Shown here: positions 52,292 to 60,566 of the stretch, piece after piece
How positions within the stretch are numbered: the stretch's first letter is position 1
Layout: the number at the start of each line of letters is the position of its first letter
Assembly (NCBI RefSeq): GCF_000718255.1
Contig: NZ_JOFJ01000026.1
Coordinates: 1 to 64,000, forward strand
Length of the DNA: 64,000 bases
Direction of reading: 5' to 3'
Source: Spirillospora albida
GTDB taxonomy: Bacteria > Actinomycetota > Actinomycetes > Streptosporangiales > Streptosporangiaceae
Position numbers and translations under genes: made by a program
The notes under the pieces: model-generated
Told to the model about the DNA's origin: nothing
The model's database searches: none
Seen by the model: the letters and a program-made list of their open reading frames with translations, nothing else

Positions 52292-54352
52292 TCAGGCCGC
52301 CTTCCGGTGGTCGCGGACGATTCCGTCGAGATCCGTGAGCGGGACGAGCCGGGCGCCGAGCCGGACCGCGAGGTCGCCGGCGAGGCCGAGCCGCACCGGC
52401 CCGGACTCGCAGTCGACGACGATCCCGGCCGTCCCGGCGAGCAGCCCGGCGGCACGTCCGACGTCGCCGCCCGCGGTGGCGCGGCCGTCGGTGACGACCA
52501 CCAGCAGGGGCCGCCGCGCCGGGTCGCGGAGCCGCTCGGCGCGCAGCACCTCGGCCGCCCGCACCAGCCCCGCCGCCAGGGGCGTCCGGCCGCCGGTCGG
52601 CAGCGCCCTCAGCCGCGCCGCGCCCGCCTCCACCGACGACGTCGGGGGCAGCACGAGCTCGGCCGTCCGGCCCCGGAACGTGATGAGGCCGACCTTGTCG
52701 CGGCGCTGGTAGGCGTCCCGCAGAAGGCTCAGCACGGCGGTCTTCACCGTGGTCATGCGCCGCCGCGCCGCCATCGACCCGCTCGCGTCCACGACGAACA
52801 GCACGAGGTTCCCCTCGCGCCCTTCGCGGACCGCCTCCCGCAGGTCGCCCGGCCGCAGCACCAGGCCGGGCCCGGACCGGCCCCGCGCCCCCTGATGCGG
52901 GGCCGCGGCGAGCAGCGTCGCCGCCACGTGCGGATCGCGGACCTGCTCGCGGGGTCGCCGCGCGCCCGTGACCCGCCCGCGCGCGGTCCGGGCGCGGGAC
53001 CGCCGCCCCGCCGCGCCGTCGCCCACGCCGGGCACCTCCAGCCGGGCCACCGCGTACGGCGCGGCGACCCCCGCGACGCTCACCCGCCCGGACCCGTCGC
53101 CCGTGCCGGGCTCGTGGCCCGGAGGGCCGTCCCCGCCGGGGGCTCGGCCGTCGCCCGCGCTCTCGTGCCGATCCCGGCCGGCGCGGTCGTCCTGCCCGGC
53201 CCCGGCGTCGCCCTCTGCGGGGGTCTGATCACCGGTGTCGGAGCCGCCGTCCGCGCCGCCGTCCGTACCGGCGCCGTCATCCGGTCCGTCGCCGGACGGG
53301 GGGCGGGCGCCGCCGCCGTCCGGGGGCGGGTCGTCGTCGGGGGCGGAGTCCCGCAGGAGGTCGTCGAGGAGCGACTCGTCGAGGCCGGGGGCGTCGAACG
53401 GGTCGCGGCGGCGGCGGTGCGGGAGCGCCAGGCGGGCGGCGGCGCGGACGTCCTCCGCCGTCACCTCGTCCCGGCCGTGCCAGGCGGCGTGGGCGAGGGC
53501 GCCGTTGGCGGTGACGATGTCGGCGCGCAGGCCGTCCACCTCGAAGCCGGCGCACACCGCCGCGATCTGCTCCAGCCGCGCGTCCGGCAGGCGGACGCCC
53601 GGGAGGCGGTCGCGGGCCGCTGCGATTCGGTCCGCGAGGACGGCCTCGGCGGCGGTCCACCGGGCGGCGAAGCCGGACGGGTCGGCGTCGAACGCCAGGC
53701 GGCGGCGGACGACCTCCGCGCGTTCGCGGGGATCGCGGGACGCGGCGACCTCGACGGTGAGGCCGAACCGGTCGAGGAGCTGCGGGCGCAGCTCCCCCTC
53801 CTCCGGGTTCATGGTGCCGACCAGAAGGAAGCGGGCCGCGTGCCGGACCGACAGCGACTCCCGCTCCACGTGGCACACCCCGGACGCCGCCGCGTCCAGC
53901 AGCAGGTCGACGAGGTGGTCGTGCAGCAGGTTGACCTCGTCCACGTACAGGACGCCGCGGTGCGCGGCGGCGAGCAGGCCCGGTTCGAACGCCTTCACGC
54001 CCTCGGTGAGGGCGCGCTCCACGTCGAGGGAGCCGGCGAGCCGGTCCTCCGACGCGCCGACCGGCAGCTCCACCAGCGCGGCGGGCCGCCGGCCGGCCGG
54101 GTCGCCGGGGGCGTGCGGGCCGTCCGGGCACGCGGCGTCGGGCGCGGACGGATCGCAGGCGAACCGGCAGCCCGCCACGGTGTCCACCGCGGGCAGCTGG
54201 GCGGCCAGGGCCCGGACGATCGTCGACTTCGCGGTGCCCTTCTCGCCCCGCACCAGCACGCCGCCGACGCGGGGCGACACGGCGTTGAGGAGCAGGGCGA
54301 GCTTCAGGTCGTCCAGGCCGACGACGGCGCTGAACGGGTACGCGGCGGTCAA
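52292..54352 (-). CDS. ChlI/ChlD-type chelatase subunit, putative cobaltochelatase partner
   Basis: This 686-residue fusion has an N-terminal AAA+ part (ChlI-like: LVRGEKGTAKSTIVRALA, LAGSLDVERALTEG, GVLYVDEVNLLHDHLVDLLL), an Asp/Gly/Pro-rich linker at about residues 360-470, and a C-terminal von Willebrand domain with the MIDAS motif VVDASGSMAARR. This is the ID-type motor of magnesium chelatase. In genomes that have CobN but no CobS/CobT it is thought to drive cobalt insertion. TTG 54352 overlaps the cbtA stop. Confidence 0.92.
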   Translation of the reverse strand: MTAAYPFSAVVGLDDLKLALLLNAVSPRVGGVLVRGEKGTAKSTIVRALAAQLPAVDTVAGCRFACDPSAPDAACPDGPHAPGDPAGRRPAALVELPVGASEDRLAGSLDVERALTEGVKAFEPGLLAAAHRGVLYVDEVNLLHDHLVDLLLDAAASGVCHVERESLSVRHAARFLLVGTMNPEEGELRPQLLDRFGLTVEVAASRDPRERAEVVRRRLAFDADPSGFAARWTAAEAVLADRIAAARDRLPGVRLPDARLEQIAAVCAGFEVDGLRADIVTANGALAHAAWHGRDEVTAEDVRAAARLALPHRRRRDPFDAPGLDESLLDDLLRDSAPDDDPPPDGGGARPPSGDGPDDGAGTDGGADGGSDTGDQTPAEGDAGAGQDDRAGRDRHESAGDGRAPGGDGPPGHEPGTGDGSGRVSVAGVAAPYAVARLEVPGVGDGAAGRRSRARTARGRVTGARRPREQVRDPHVAATLLAAAPHQGARGRSGPGLVLRPGDLREAVREGREGNLVLFVVDASGSMAARRRMTTVKTAVLSLLRDAYQRRDKVGLITFRGRTAELVLPPTSSVEAGAARLRALPTGGRTPLAAGLVRAAEVLRAERLRDPARRPLLVVVTDGRATAGGDVGRAAGLLAGTAGIVVDCESGPVRLGLAGDLAVRLGARLVPLTDLDGIVRDHRKAA

Positions 54353-55107
54353 GCGGGGACCCCCCGGGAGCGGCCCGCCGCCCGGTCGCAGGCCCAGCCG
54401 AACAGCGTCCCGAACACGGCCCAGAACACCGCCTGCGTGCCGAGGGACGTGAGCCGGAACTCCCACAGCAGCGTGGCGGGGAACCCGTCCGGGACCTCGT
54501 CGACGGACGGCAGCAGCACGATCGCGACCGTCACCGGGACCGCGAACGCGAGTGCGGTGGCGGGCCACCGCGCCCACGGCCCGCCGGGAACGCGCCGCCC
54601 GGCGGTCACCGCGATCGCGGTGGCGAGCAGCCCGATCCCGATCATGGAGAGGTAGAGGACCGTCCGGTCGTTGATGGTCTCCGGGTCCCCGACGGCCGGG
54701 GGATTGGCCGGGTACTTCAGGAACGGGACGAGGATGACGGCGGTGAACGCGGTCGCGGCGGCGGCCAGGGCGAGCGCCCCGTCCGAGCGCGGGCCGACGC
54801 GGCCGCGCAGCCCGGCGTAGGCGAGCGCGAACACGCCGCCGACGGCGAGCCCGTAGAGCGCGGTGGCGAGGAACAGCCCGGCCTTCTGCGTGCCGCGGCC
54901 CACCTCTTCACCGTGCTCGTGGGCGTTCCCGCCGCCATGGGAGTGGCCGGCCCCGTGGGAGTGCCCGGCCTCGGTGGACGCGGTCGCCTGTTCGAGCGCG
55001 ATCGCCTTGTCGATGTGGGGCTCGCCGACGACGAACGCGAACGCGCCCGCGGCGAACCCGGCCAGGAGCCCGTACAGCAGGCCCCTGACCAGCAGGGTGC
55101 GGATCAT
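54349..55107 (-). CDS. cbtA: Cobalt transporter subunit CbtA
   Basis: This 252-residue membrane protein has five to six helices and matches CbtA. It starts TLLVRGLLYGLLAGFAAGAFAF, followed by a His-rich extracytoplasmic loop (GHSHGAGHSHGGG plus AHEHGEE) suited to binding cobalt. Later it has LVPFLKYPANPPAVGDPET, strongly conserved in CbtA. It is encoded 10 bases after cbtB and imports cobalt for the chelatase encoded next. Confidence 0.95.
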   Translation of the reverse strand: MIRTLLVRGLLYGLLAGFAAGAFAFVVGEPHIDKAIALEQATASTEAGHSHGAGHSHGGGNAHEHGEEVGRGTQKAGLFLATALYGLAVGGVFALAYAGLRGRVGPRSDGALALAAAATAFTAVILVPFLKYPANPPAVGDPETINDRTVLYLSMIGIGLLATAIAVTAGRRVPGGPWARWPATALAFAVPVTVAIVLLPSVDEVPDGFPATLLWEFRLTSLGTQAVFWAVFGTLFGWACDRAAGRSRGVPA

Positions 55108-55117
55108 GTCGGGGTGC

Positions 55118-55318
55118 TCAGTGGCAGGGCACGCCGAGCAGGTGCCGGCCGTCGTGCATCAGCTCGTGGAGGTACGCGCCGGTCTGCGAGACGGCCCCGT
55201 TGTCCATGAGGACGAGGTAGCCGAGCAGCATGAGCGCGGGAACCGCGAGCAGCGACCAGAGGGCGACCCGGGAGAGGGGGGCCGGCGAGGAAGAAGAGGG
55301 AGCGGACAGTGTGCTCAC
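55118..55318 (-). CDS. cbtB: Cobalt transporter subunit CbtB
   Basis: This 66-residue protein has one helix (ALWSLLAVPALMLLGYLVLM) and a C-terminal His-rich motif (YLHELMHDGRHLLGVPCH) characteristic of CbtB. It is the small partner of CbtA. GTG 55318 follows GGAGG, and the upstream leader contains a cobalamin riboswitch, so cobalt uptake and the rest of this operon respond to cobalamin level. Confidence 0.93.
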   Translation of the reverse strand: MSTLSAPSSSSPAPLSRVALWSLLAVPALMLLGYLVLMDNGAVSQTGAYLHELMHDGRHLLGVPCH

Positions 55319-55370
55319 GGTAGTGCCTCCACAGGGGATCTAGCGCGTCCCGGACAATGAGGTCGCGGTT

Positions 55371-55463
55371 GCCCAAGTGACCTGGCTCCCGGGGACAGGG
55401 CCCCGGATACAGTGGCGCGTCCGCACCGGCATCTCACCGGATTTCCCTCGGACAACCGTGAAT
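55371..55463 (-). ncRNA. Cobalamin riboswitch upstream of cbtB
   Basis: On the minus strand the leader carries GAGGGAAATCCGGTGAGA, then GCGGACGCGCCACTGTATCC, a CCCCGG...CCGGGG pairing, and a B12-box-like GAGCCAGGTCACTTGGGC. It is compact (about 90 nt) compared with the cobN riboswitch, more like the short cobalamin classes without peripheral arms. It probably controls cbtBA and the downstream cobalamin genes. Confidence 0.85.
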
Positions 55464-55470
55464 CACGGGA

Positions 55471-55499
55471 AACGTACGGTGTCCCCGCAGCCCTGTCAA
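55471..55499 (-). promoter_or_regulatory. Promoter of the cbtB operon
   Basis: On the minus strand TTGACA (55499-55494) and TACGTT (55476-55471) are 17 bases apart, a near-consensus housekeeping promoter. Transcription should begin around 55463-55465, at the 5' edge of the riboswitch. Confidence 0.75.
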
Positions 55500-55556
55500 T
55501 CCGCGCCGCTTCCGCCACGCCCCGCGACCTCTCCAGAATGGCGTTCGGAACCTCTT

Positions 55557-55571
55557 GTTGGCACCGTGCCA
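55557..55571. promoter_or_regulatory. Palindrome at the start of the mce leader
   Basis: TTGGCAC-C-GTGCCAA is a perfect palindrome with 7-base arms in an AT-richer stretch. TTGGCA could double as a -35 box, with TATTGT 15 bases on, so a repressor here would block the mce promoter. mce operons are often TetR-, GntR- or FadR-controlled; no such regulator is encoded in the window's end. Confidence 0.55.
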
Positions 55572-55701
55572 ATTAGGTTATTGTCGGGCCGTCAACAAGC
55601 CTCCGGGTCCCCACGTGACCCATGTCCCCCACCGCTCCCCGGCCGACGGGGGCATGACGCGGTACCGGCCGTCCACTCCCACGGGCGCGCGGGTACCGAC
55701 G

Positions 55702-55753
55702 GCCGGCGGTCCCGCGCATCGTCTTCGCGCCAGACGCCCGCGGGACCGCCGGC
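55702..55753 (+). promoter_or_regulatory. Long perfect hairpin in the mce leader
   Basis: Fifteen-base perfect arms (GCCGGCGGTCCCGCG at 55702-55716, complement at 55739-55753) enclose a 22-base loop. The hairpin ends 28 bases before the first permease start. The 200-base leader otherwise holds no convincing gene. It may be an attenuator, an RNA-stability element or the terminator of a short leader RNA. Confidence 0.55.
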
Positions 55754-55781
55754 ACCTTCACCCCCGAAAGAACGGATCAAC

Positions 55782-56567
55782 GTGTCGTCCATCCCCATCC
55801 CCGGCCGCGTGCACGGGCTGCTCGGCGAGATCGGCGAGCTGTTCGTCATCGCGCTGGAGGCGGTCCGGCGGACCTGGGACGTCCGCTCCTGGGCCTGGGA
55901 GTTCGCCGAACAGGCGGTGTTCCTCGCCCGCGTCACGAGCCTGCCCGTGATCCTCGTTTCGCTGCCGCTCGGCGCGACCGTCGCGCTCCAGGTCGGCCAG
56001 CTCGCCGCGCAGCTCGGCGCCCAGTCCGCCACCGGCGGCGCGGTCGTCGTCGGGCTCGTCCGGGAGGTCGCGCCGATCGCCGCCGCGCTCATCATCGCCG
56101 GCGCCGGCGGGTCCGCGATGACGGCCGACATGGGCGCCCGCCGCATCCGCGACGAGCTGTCCGCGATGGAGACGATGGCGGTGAACCCGATCCACCGGCT
56201 CGTCACGCCCCGGCTGTGGGCGGCGAGCCTCGTGTCGACGCTGCTCGCCTCCCTCGTCATCGTGTCCGGCGCCGCCGGCGGGTTCGTGTTCAACGTCCTG
56301 CTGCAGGACGTGACGCCCGGCGCCTACTTCGACGGCGCCACCTCGCTGCTGCGGACCTCGGACCTGCTCGTGACCCTGCTGAAGTCGTGGCTGTTCGGCG
56401 TGATCGCCGCGGTCGTCGCCTGCTACATGGGCATGAACTGCGCGGCCAGCCCCGTGGGGGTGGGGCGCGCCGTGAACCGCGCGATCGTCGTCGCGTTCCT
56501 GCTCGTGTTCGCCCTCAACTACGTGATCACGACGGTGTACTTCGTCGCGTTCCCGCCGCGGATCTGA
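55782..56567 (+). CDS. yrbEA: Mce-associated ABC permease YrbE, first copy (MlaE family)
   Basis: This 261-residue MlaE-type permease has about five to six helices. It shows AVFLARVTSLPVILVSLPLGA, REVAPIAAALIIAGAGGSAMTADMGA and RRIRDELSAMETMAVNPIHRLV, the conserved region that contacts the ATPase MceG. It forms the inner-membrane channel through which Mce systems import lipids or sterols. GTG 55782 opens the operon; the ATPase itself is encoded elsewhere, as is usual in actinobacteria. Confidence 0.95.
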   Translation: MSSIPIPGRVHGLLGEIGELFVIALEAVRRTWDVRSWAWEFAEQAVFLARVTSLPVILVSLPLGATVALQVGQLAAQLGAQSATGGAVVVGLVREVAPIAAALIIAGAGGSAMTADMGARRIRDELSAMETMAVNPIHRLVTPRLWAASLVSTLLASLVIVSGAAGGFVFNVLLQDVTPGAYFDGATSLLRTSDLLVTLLKSWLFGVIAAVVACYMGMNCAASPVGVGRAVNRAIVVAFLLVFALNYVITTVYFVAFPPRI

Positions 56568-56583
56568 TGGGGGGCGTCTGACC

Positions 56584-57435
56584 ATGGCCGGCATCAGCGT
56601 GCCGCGCGCCGTCCGGGCCGGGACGGCGACGATCGAGCGCACGAGCGAGTCCGCCAAGTGGCCGGTGTTCGTCTACCGGATCCTGCTCTACACCGTCCGG
56701 GACCTGATCCTGCGGCGCAAGTACACCAAGACGATCGCCCGGCACGTCAGCGACGTCGTCGTGGGCGTCGGCGCCAGCGTCGTCGGCGGCGGCATGATCT
56801 TCGTCATCTTCACGATGGCGTTCTTCGTGGGGACCGAGGTCGGGCTGCAGGGCTACACCGGCCTGCGGTCGATCGGCGCCCAGTCGTTCATGGGCCTGGT
56901 CGGGTCGTTCGCGAACGTCCGGGAGATCACCCCCGTGATCGCGGCGACGGCGCTCGCCGCGCAGTGCGGGTCGGCCTTCACCGCCGAACTCGGCGCGATG
57001 CGGATCTCCGAGGAGATCGACGCGCTGGAGGTCATGGGCATCGGGTCGTTCGCGTACCTGGTCTGCACCCGCGTGGTGGCGGCGCTGATCGCGCTCGTCC
57101 CGCTCTACCTGATCGCGCTGTTCGCCAGCTTCTTCGCGACCCGCCTGATCAGCACCGGGTTCTTCGATCTGGCGCCCGGCGTCTACGACTACTACTTCCG
57201 GCTCTATCTGCCCACCATCGACCTTGTCTACAGCGCCATCAAGGTGGGCGTGTTCGCCTTCGCCGTGATCACCATCCACTGCTACTACGGCTACTACGCC
57301 TCCGGCGGGCCGGCGGGGGTGGGCCGCGCGGCGGGCCGCGCGATCCGGCTGTCCATCATCGTGATCGTCACCCTGAACCTGCTGCTGTCGTACGTGTTCT
57401 GGGGTGACGGCGAGACCGTGAGGCTCACCGGATGA
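56584..57435 (+). CDS. yrbEB: Mce-associated ABC permease YrbE, second copy (MlaE family)
   Basis: This 283-residue partner of the preceding permease shows TVRDLILRRKYTKTIARHVSD, VREITPVIAATALAAQCGSAFTAELGAMR and EEIDALEVMGIGSFAYLV, matching YrbE/MlaE. The two permeases probably form a heterodimer. ATG 56584 lies 16 bases after the previous stop with GGGGGG nearby, and its stop overlaps the mceA start. Confidence 0.95.
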   Translation: MAGISVPRAVRAGTATIERTSESAKWPVFVYRILLYTVRDLILRRKYTKTIARHVSDVVVGVGASVVGGGMIFVIFTMAFFVGTEVGLQGYTGLRSIGAQSFMGLVGSFANVREITPVIAATALAAQCGSAFTAELGAMRISEEIDALEVMGIGSFAYLVCTRVVAALIALVPLYLIALFASFFATRLISTGFFDLAPGVYDYYFRLYLPTIDLVYSAIKVGVFAFAVITIHCYYGYYASGGPAGVGRAAGRAIRLSIIVIVTLNLLLSYVFWGDGETVRLTG

Positions 57436-58466
57436 GCTATGACGAGATGTCCCTGCCGACCCGCCTGCTGATCACCCTGGTCACGCTGACGGTCCTCGCG
57501 TCCGGGCTGTACGTGCTGGTCGCCCGCCCGTTCGAGGACGACGGGACGATCCTGACGGCGGAGTTCGGCCGCGCCGGGCAGGGCCTCGGCGAGGGCACGC
57601 AGGTGAAGGTGCACGGCGTGACGGTCGGCTCCGTGAAGCGGGTCGAGCTGACCGGCGGCGGCCGGGCACGGCTCGTCCTGGAGGTGGAGCCGGGCACCCG
57701 CGTGCCCGACACCGTCACCGCCTCGATCGAACCGGCGTCCGCGTTCGGGCCGAAGTACGTCGACCTGGTCCCCGGCGCGCACGCCTCGTCCGGGCCGTTC
57801 CTCGCCTCCGGCGGGCGGATCGTGCGGACTTCCGACCCCCGCGACCTCGCCGACCTGCTCGGCGCCGCCGACGCCGGGCTCGGCGCGATCGACCCCAAGG
57901 AGGTCTACACGATCGTGCACACCACGGCCGAGGGGCTGCGGGGCAACGGCGCGCGGCTGCGGGAGACCATCGACCAGACCGGCGTGCTGGTCGGCGTCGC
58001 GTACCGGCAGCGCGCCAACGCGCGGCGGTTCGTCGGCGACGCGGCCGACCTGTCGGCGGTGCTCGGCTCCCGGGGCGACGAGCTCGTCGGGATCACCGGG
58101 GACACGAACGCGCTCATCGAGACGGCCGCGCGCGGCGACGGCCGGCTGGCCGGCTTCGCGAACGGGTTGTCGGGCCTGTCGTTCCTCGTCGCGCACGGGT
58201 TCGGGAAGCGCGGCGGGCAGCTGGGCGCGGCCTTCCGGTCGTCGGAGCGCACCGCCCGGATCATCTACGCGCAGCTCGGCCTGGTCGGCGACGCCGTCCG
58301 GACGGGCAACCGACTGCTGCCGCTCTACGCGCAGCTCACCTCGCTGCAAGGGCCCGAAGGCAAGAACTACATCCGCTCCCAGGGACTGCTGCCGACGGAT
58401 CCGTGCCGGCTGATCCTCGGCCTGTGCGGCCCGTACGAGCTTCCGGCGAAGACGGGGGGACGCTGA
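57432..58466 (+). CDS. mceA: MceA-type lipid-transfer protein
   Basis: This 344-residue protein has an N-terminal anchor (LLITLVTLTVLASGLYVLVA) and one MCE domain (about residues 35-115: LTAEFGRAGQGLGEGTQVKVHGVTVG, SVKRVELTGGG). A long helical tail follows, which in Mce complexes assembles into a tunnel or needle spanning the periplasm. It ends with a Cys-containing motif (TDPCRLILGLCGPYELP). As first of the six mce genes it is named MceA by position. Confidence 0.93.
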   Translation: MSYDEMSLPTRLLITLVTLTVLASGLYVLVARPFEDDGTILTAEFGRAGQGLGEGTQVKVHGVTVGSVKRVELTGGGRARLVLEVEPGTRVPDTVTASIEPASAFGPKYVDLVPGAHASSGPFLASGGRIVRTSDPRDLADLLGAADAGLGAIDPKEVYTIVHTTAEGLRGNGARLRETIDQTGVLVGVAYRQRANARRFVGDAADLSAVLGSRGDELVGITGDTNALIETAARGDGRLAGFANGLSGLSFLVAHGFGKRGGQLGAAFRSSERTARIIYAQLGLVGDAVRTGNRLLPLYAQLTSLQGPEGKNYIRSQGLLPTDPCRLILGLCGPYELPAKTGGR

Positions 58467-58467
58467 C

Positions 58468-59535
58468 ATGGCGCGCTCTCTGTCGAAGCAGGCGCGCGCC
58501 CGCGCCGGGACCCTCGTCCGGCTCGTCTCGTTCGTCGCGGTGACCGGCCTGCTCACGGTGTTCATCGGCTTGCAGATCGCCCGCGTCGACATCGGCGGCG
58601 GCTGGAAGGTGTCGGCGACCTTCGACGACGCCAGCGGCCTCGCCGCCGGCGACGAGGTGAAGATCGCGGGTGCGCCGGTCGGCCGGGTCGACGAGGTGAA
58701 GGTCGTGGACGGACGGGCGCGGGTCCGGATGACGGTGGAGGACACCGTCGAGGTTCCCGCCGACAGCGAGGCCGCGATCCGCTGGCGCGACGCCATGGGG
58801 CGCCGGGTCGTCTACCTGATCCCCGGCACGGCGCAGCAGAAGATGCGGTCCGGCGCGCACATCGCGCGGACCCGGTCGGTCGTGGACGGCGGCGCCCTGC
58901 TCGACCAGCTCGCCCCGCTCGTCCGCAGCATCGACCCGGGGCGCGTCAACGACGTGCTCGTGGCGCTCGCGCAGGCGCTCGACGGCAACGCCGGGAGCAT
59001 CGACCGGCTGGTCGCCGACGTCGACCGGCTGTCGTCCACGATCGCCGCGCGGCGCGGCACGCTCAAGCAGATGCTGGACGACTACGCCGCCATCACGGCG
59101 ATCATCGCGCGCCGCGACCGGCAGATCGCGACCGCCGTGGACGACCTCGTCAGCCTCAGCGAGGCGTTCACCGGGAACCGCAGGCTCATCGACGACGCGC
59201 TGGTCCAGCTCGCCGCGATGACCCGGACGTCCGACAAGCTCATCGCGGGCAACGCGCGGGAGCTGGAGCGGGTCGTCCAGCGGCTGTCGGTGTTCGCGGC
59301 GGGCGTCGACCGGAACCGGGCGGCGGTCCTCGACGTGCTGCGGTCCGCGACGCCGAAACTCCAGAAGATCTTCGCGGCCTCCGACAACGGGCAGTACGTC
59401 GAGGCCGCCATCCCGTGCCTCACGCTGACCGCGCCGCCGTGCCCGTATCCGACCCGGCTGCCGGGCCCGCGCGAGCCGAGCGCCCGCGTCGACTCGCCCG
59501 GCGAGCTGCAGGACCTGATCGTCGGGGGGAACTGA
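58468..59535 (+). CDS. mceB: MceB-type lipid-transfer protein
   Basis: This 355-residue protein has an N-terminal anchor (VSFVAVTGLLTVFIGLQIA), an MCE domain (ATFDDASGLAAGDEVKIAGAP, VGRVDEVKVVDGRARV) and a helical tail with repeated short heptads. The C-terminus has the paired Cys motif found in Mce proteins (AAIPCLTLTAPPCPYP). It starts 1 base after the mceA stop. Confidence 0.93.
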   Translation: MARSLSKQARARAGTLVRLVSFVAVTGLLTVFIGLQIARVDIGGGWKVSATFDDASGLAAGDEVKIAGAPVGRVDEVKVVDGRARVRMTVEDTVEVPADSEAAIRWRDAMGRRVVYLIPGTAQQKMRSGAHIARTRSVVDGGALLDQLAPLVRSIDPGRVNDVLVALAQALDGNAGSIDRLVADVDRLSSTIAARRGTLKQMLDDYAAITAIIARRDRQIATAVDDLVSLSEAFTGNRRLIDDALVQLAAMTRTSDKLIAGNARELERVVQRLSVFAAGVDRNRAAVLDVLRSATPKLQKIFAASDNGQYVEAAIPCLTLTAPPCPYPTRLPGPREPSARVDSPGELQDLIVGGN

Positions 59536-60566
59536 TGGCGCTGAAGTCGTTCCGCGACCGGAACCGGATCACCGTGGGGCTCGTGTCCGCGGCGGCGCTG
59601 ATGGCGCTCGTCGTCGCCGTGTACCTCGTCGGCACCCGCGGCCTCCTCCAGGACCGCTACACCGTCACCGGGGTGTTCGCCGAGACCGGCAACCTCCGCG
59701 CCGGCGACGAGGTGCGGGTCGCGGGCGTCCGGGTCGGCGAGGTCACCGCGGTGGAACCGGACCACCGCCGCGGCCACGTCCTCGTGACGTGGAAGGTCGA
59801 GTCCGAGGTCGCGCTCGGCCCCGCCACCCGCGCGGACATCGAGGTCGCGAACGTGCTCGGAGGCCGGTTCCTGCGGCTGTCCGGCACCGTCACCAGACCG
59901 CACCTGAAGGACCTGCCGGACGACAGGCGCCGCATACCGATCGAGCGGACCCGGTCCCCGGAGACGATCAACGACGTGCTCGGCACGTCCACCCGCACCG
60001 TCGCCAGACTGGACACCCGCGCCATCAACACGATCATCGCGGAGCTGAACGGGGTCGGGAGGAACGACCGGGGGCGGCTCGGTCGCGCCCTCGGCAACCT
60101 GGCGAAGCTCGCCGACACCGTGCACGAGTCCGAACCGCAGATCAAGCGGCTCCTCGCGGACGGCGAGAAGGTCGTCGCGCTCGCCCGGTCCAAGAACACC
60201 GAGCTGTCGCGGCTGCTGACCAACATCCAGGTGATGCTGGACGAGCTGCAGAAGCGCCGCGACGAGCTGTCGGCGTTCCTCGGCTCCAGCGACCGCACCG
60301 TCCAGTCCCTCACCCGGCTCATCGACACCCAGCAGGCGCGGCTGCTGTCGGTCATCGCCGACCTGCGCGGGACCCTCGGCGCGCTCCGCCCCGTGACGGG
60401 CGACTTCAACAACCTGCTCGCCTGGGCCGGGCCCACGCTCAGCGGGCTGGCCGGCGCGGGCGGACACGGACCGTGGCTGGAGGTCCTCGGCACCGGCCTC
60501 GGCCCCCTGTCGCCGCGGGACCTCGCCGAACTGTCCAGGATCGCGCCGAAGGAGGCACGCAGATGA
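59535..60566 (+). CDS. mceC: MceC-type lipid-transfer protein
   Basis: This 343-residue protein has an N-terminal anchor (GLVSAAALMALVVAVYLVG) and an MCE domain (VTGVFAETGNLRAGDEVRVAGV, RVGEVTAVEPDHRRG). A long coiled helical region with QKRRDELSAFLGSSDRTV follows. ATG 59535 overlaps the mceB stop (TGATG), and mceD begins within its end. Confidence 0.93.
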   Translation: MALKSFRDRNRITVGLVSAAALMALVVAVYLVGTRGLLQDRYTVTGVFAETGNLRAGDEVRVAGVRVGEVTAVEPDHRRGHVLVTWKVESEVALGPATRADIEVANVLGGRFLRLSGTVTRPHLKDLPDDRRRIPIERTRSPETINDVLGTSTRTVARLDTRAINTIIAELNGVGRNDRGRLGRALGNLAKLADTVHESEPQIKRLLADGEKVVALARSKNTELSRLLTNIQVMLDELQKRRDELSAFLGSSDRTVQSLTRLIDTQQARLLSVIADLRGTLGALRPVTGDFNNLLAWAGPTLSGLAGAGGHGPWLEVLGTGLGPLSPRDLAELSRIAPKEARR

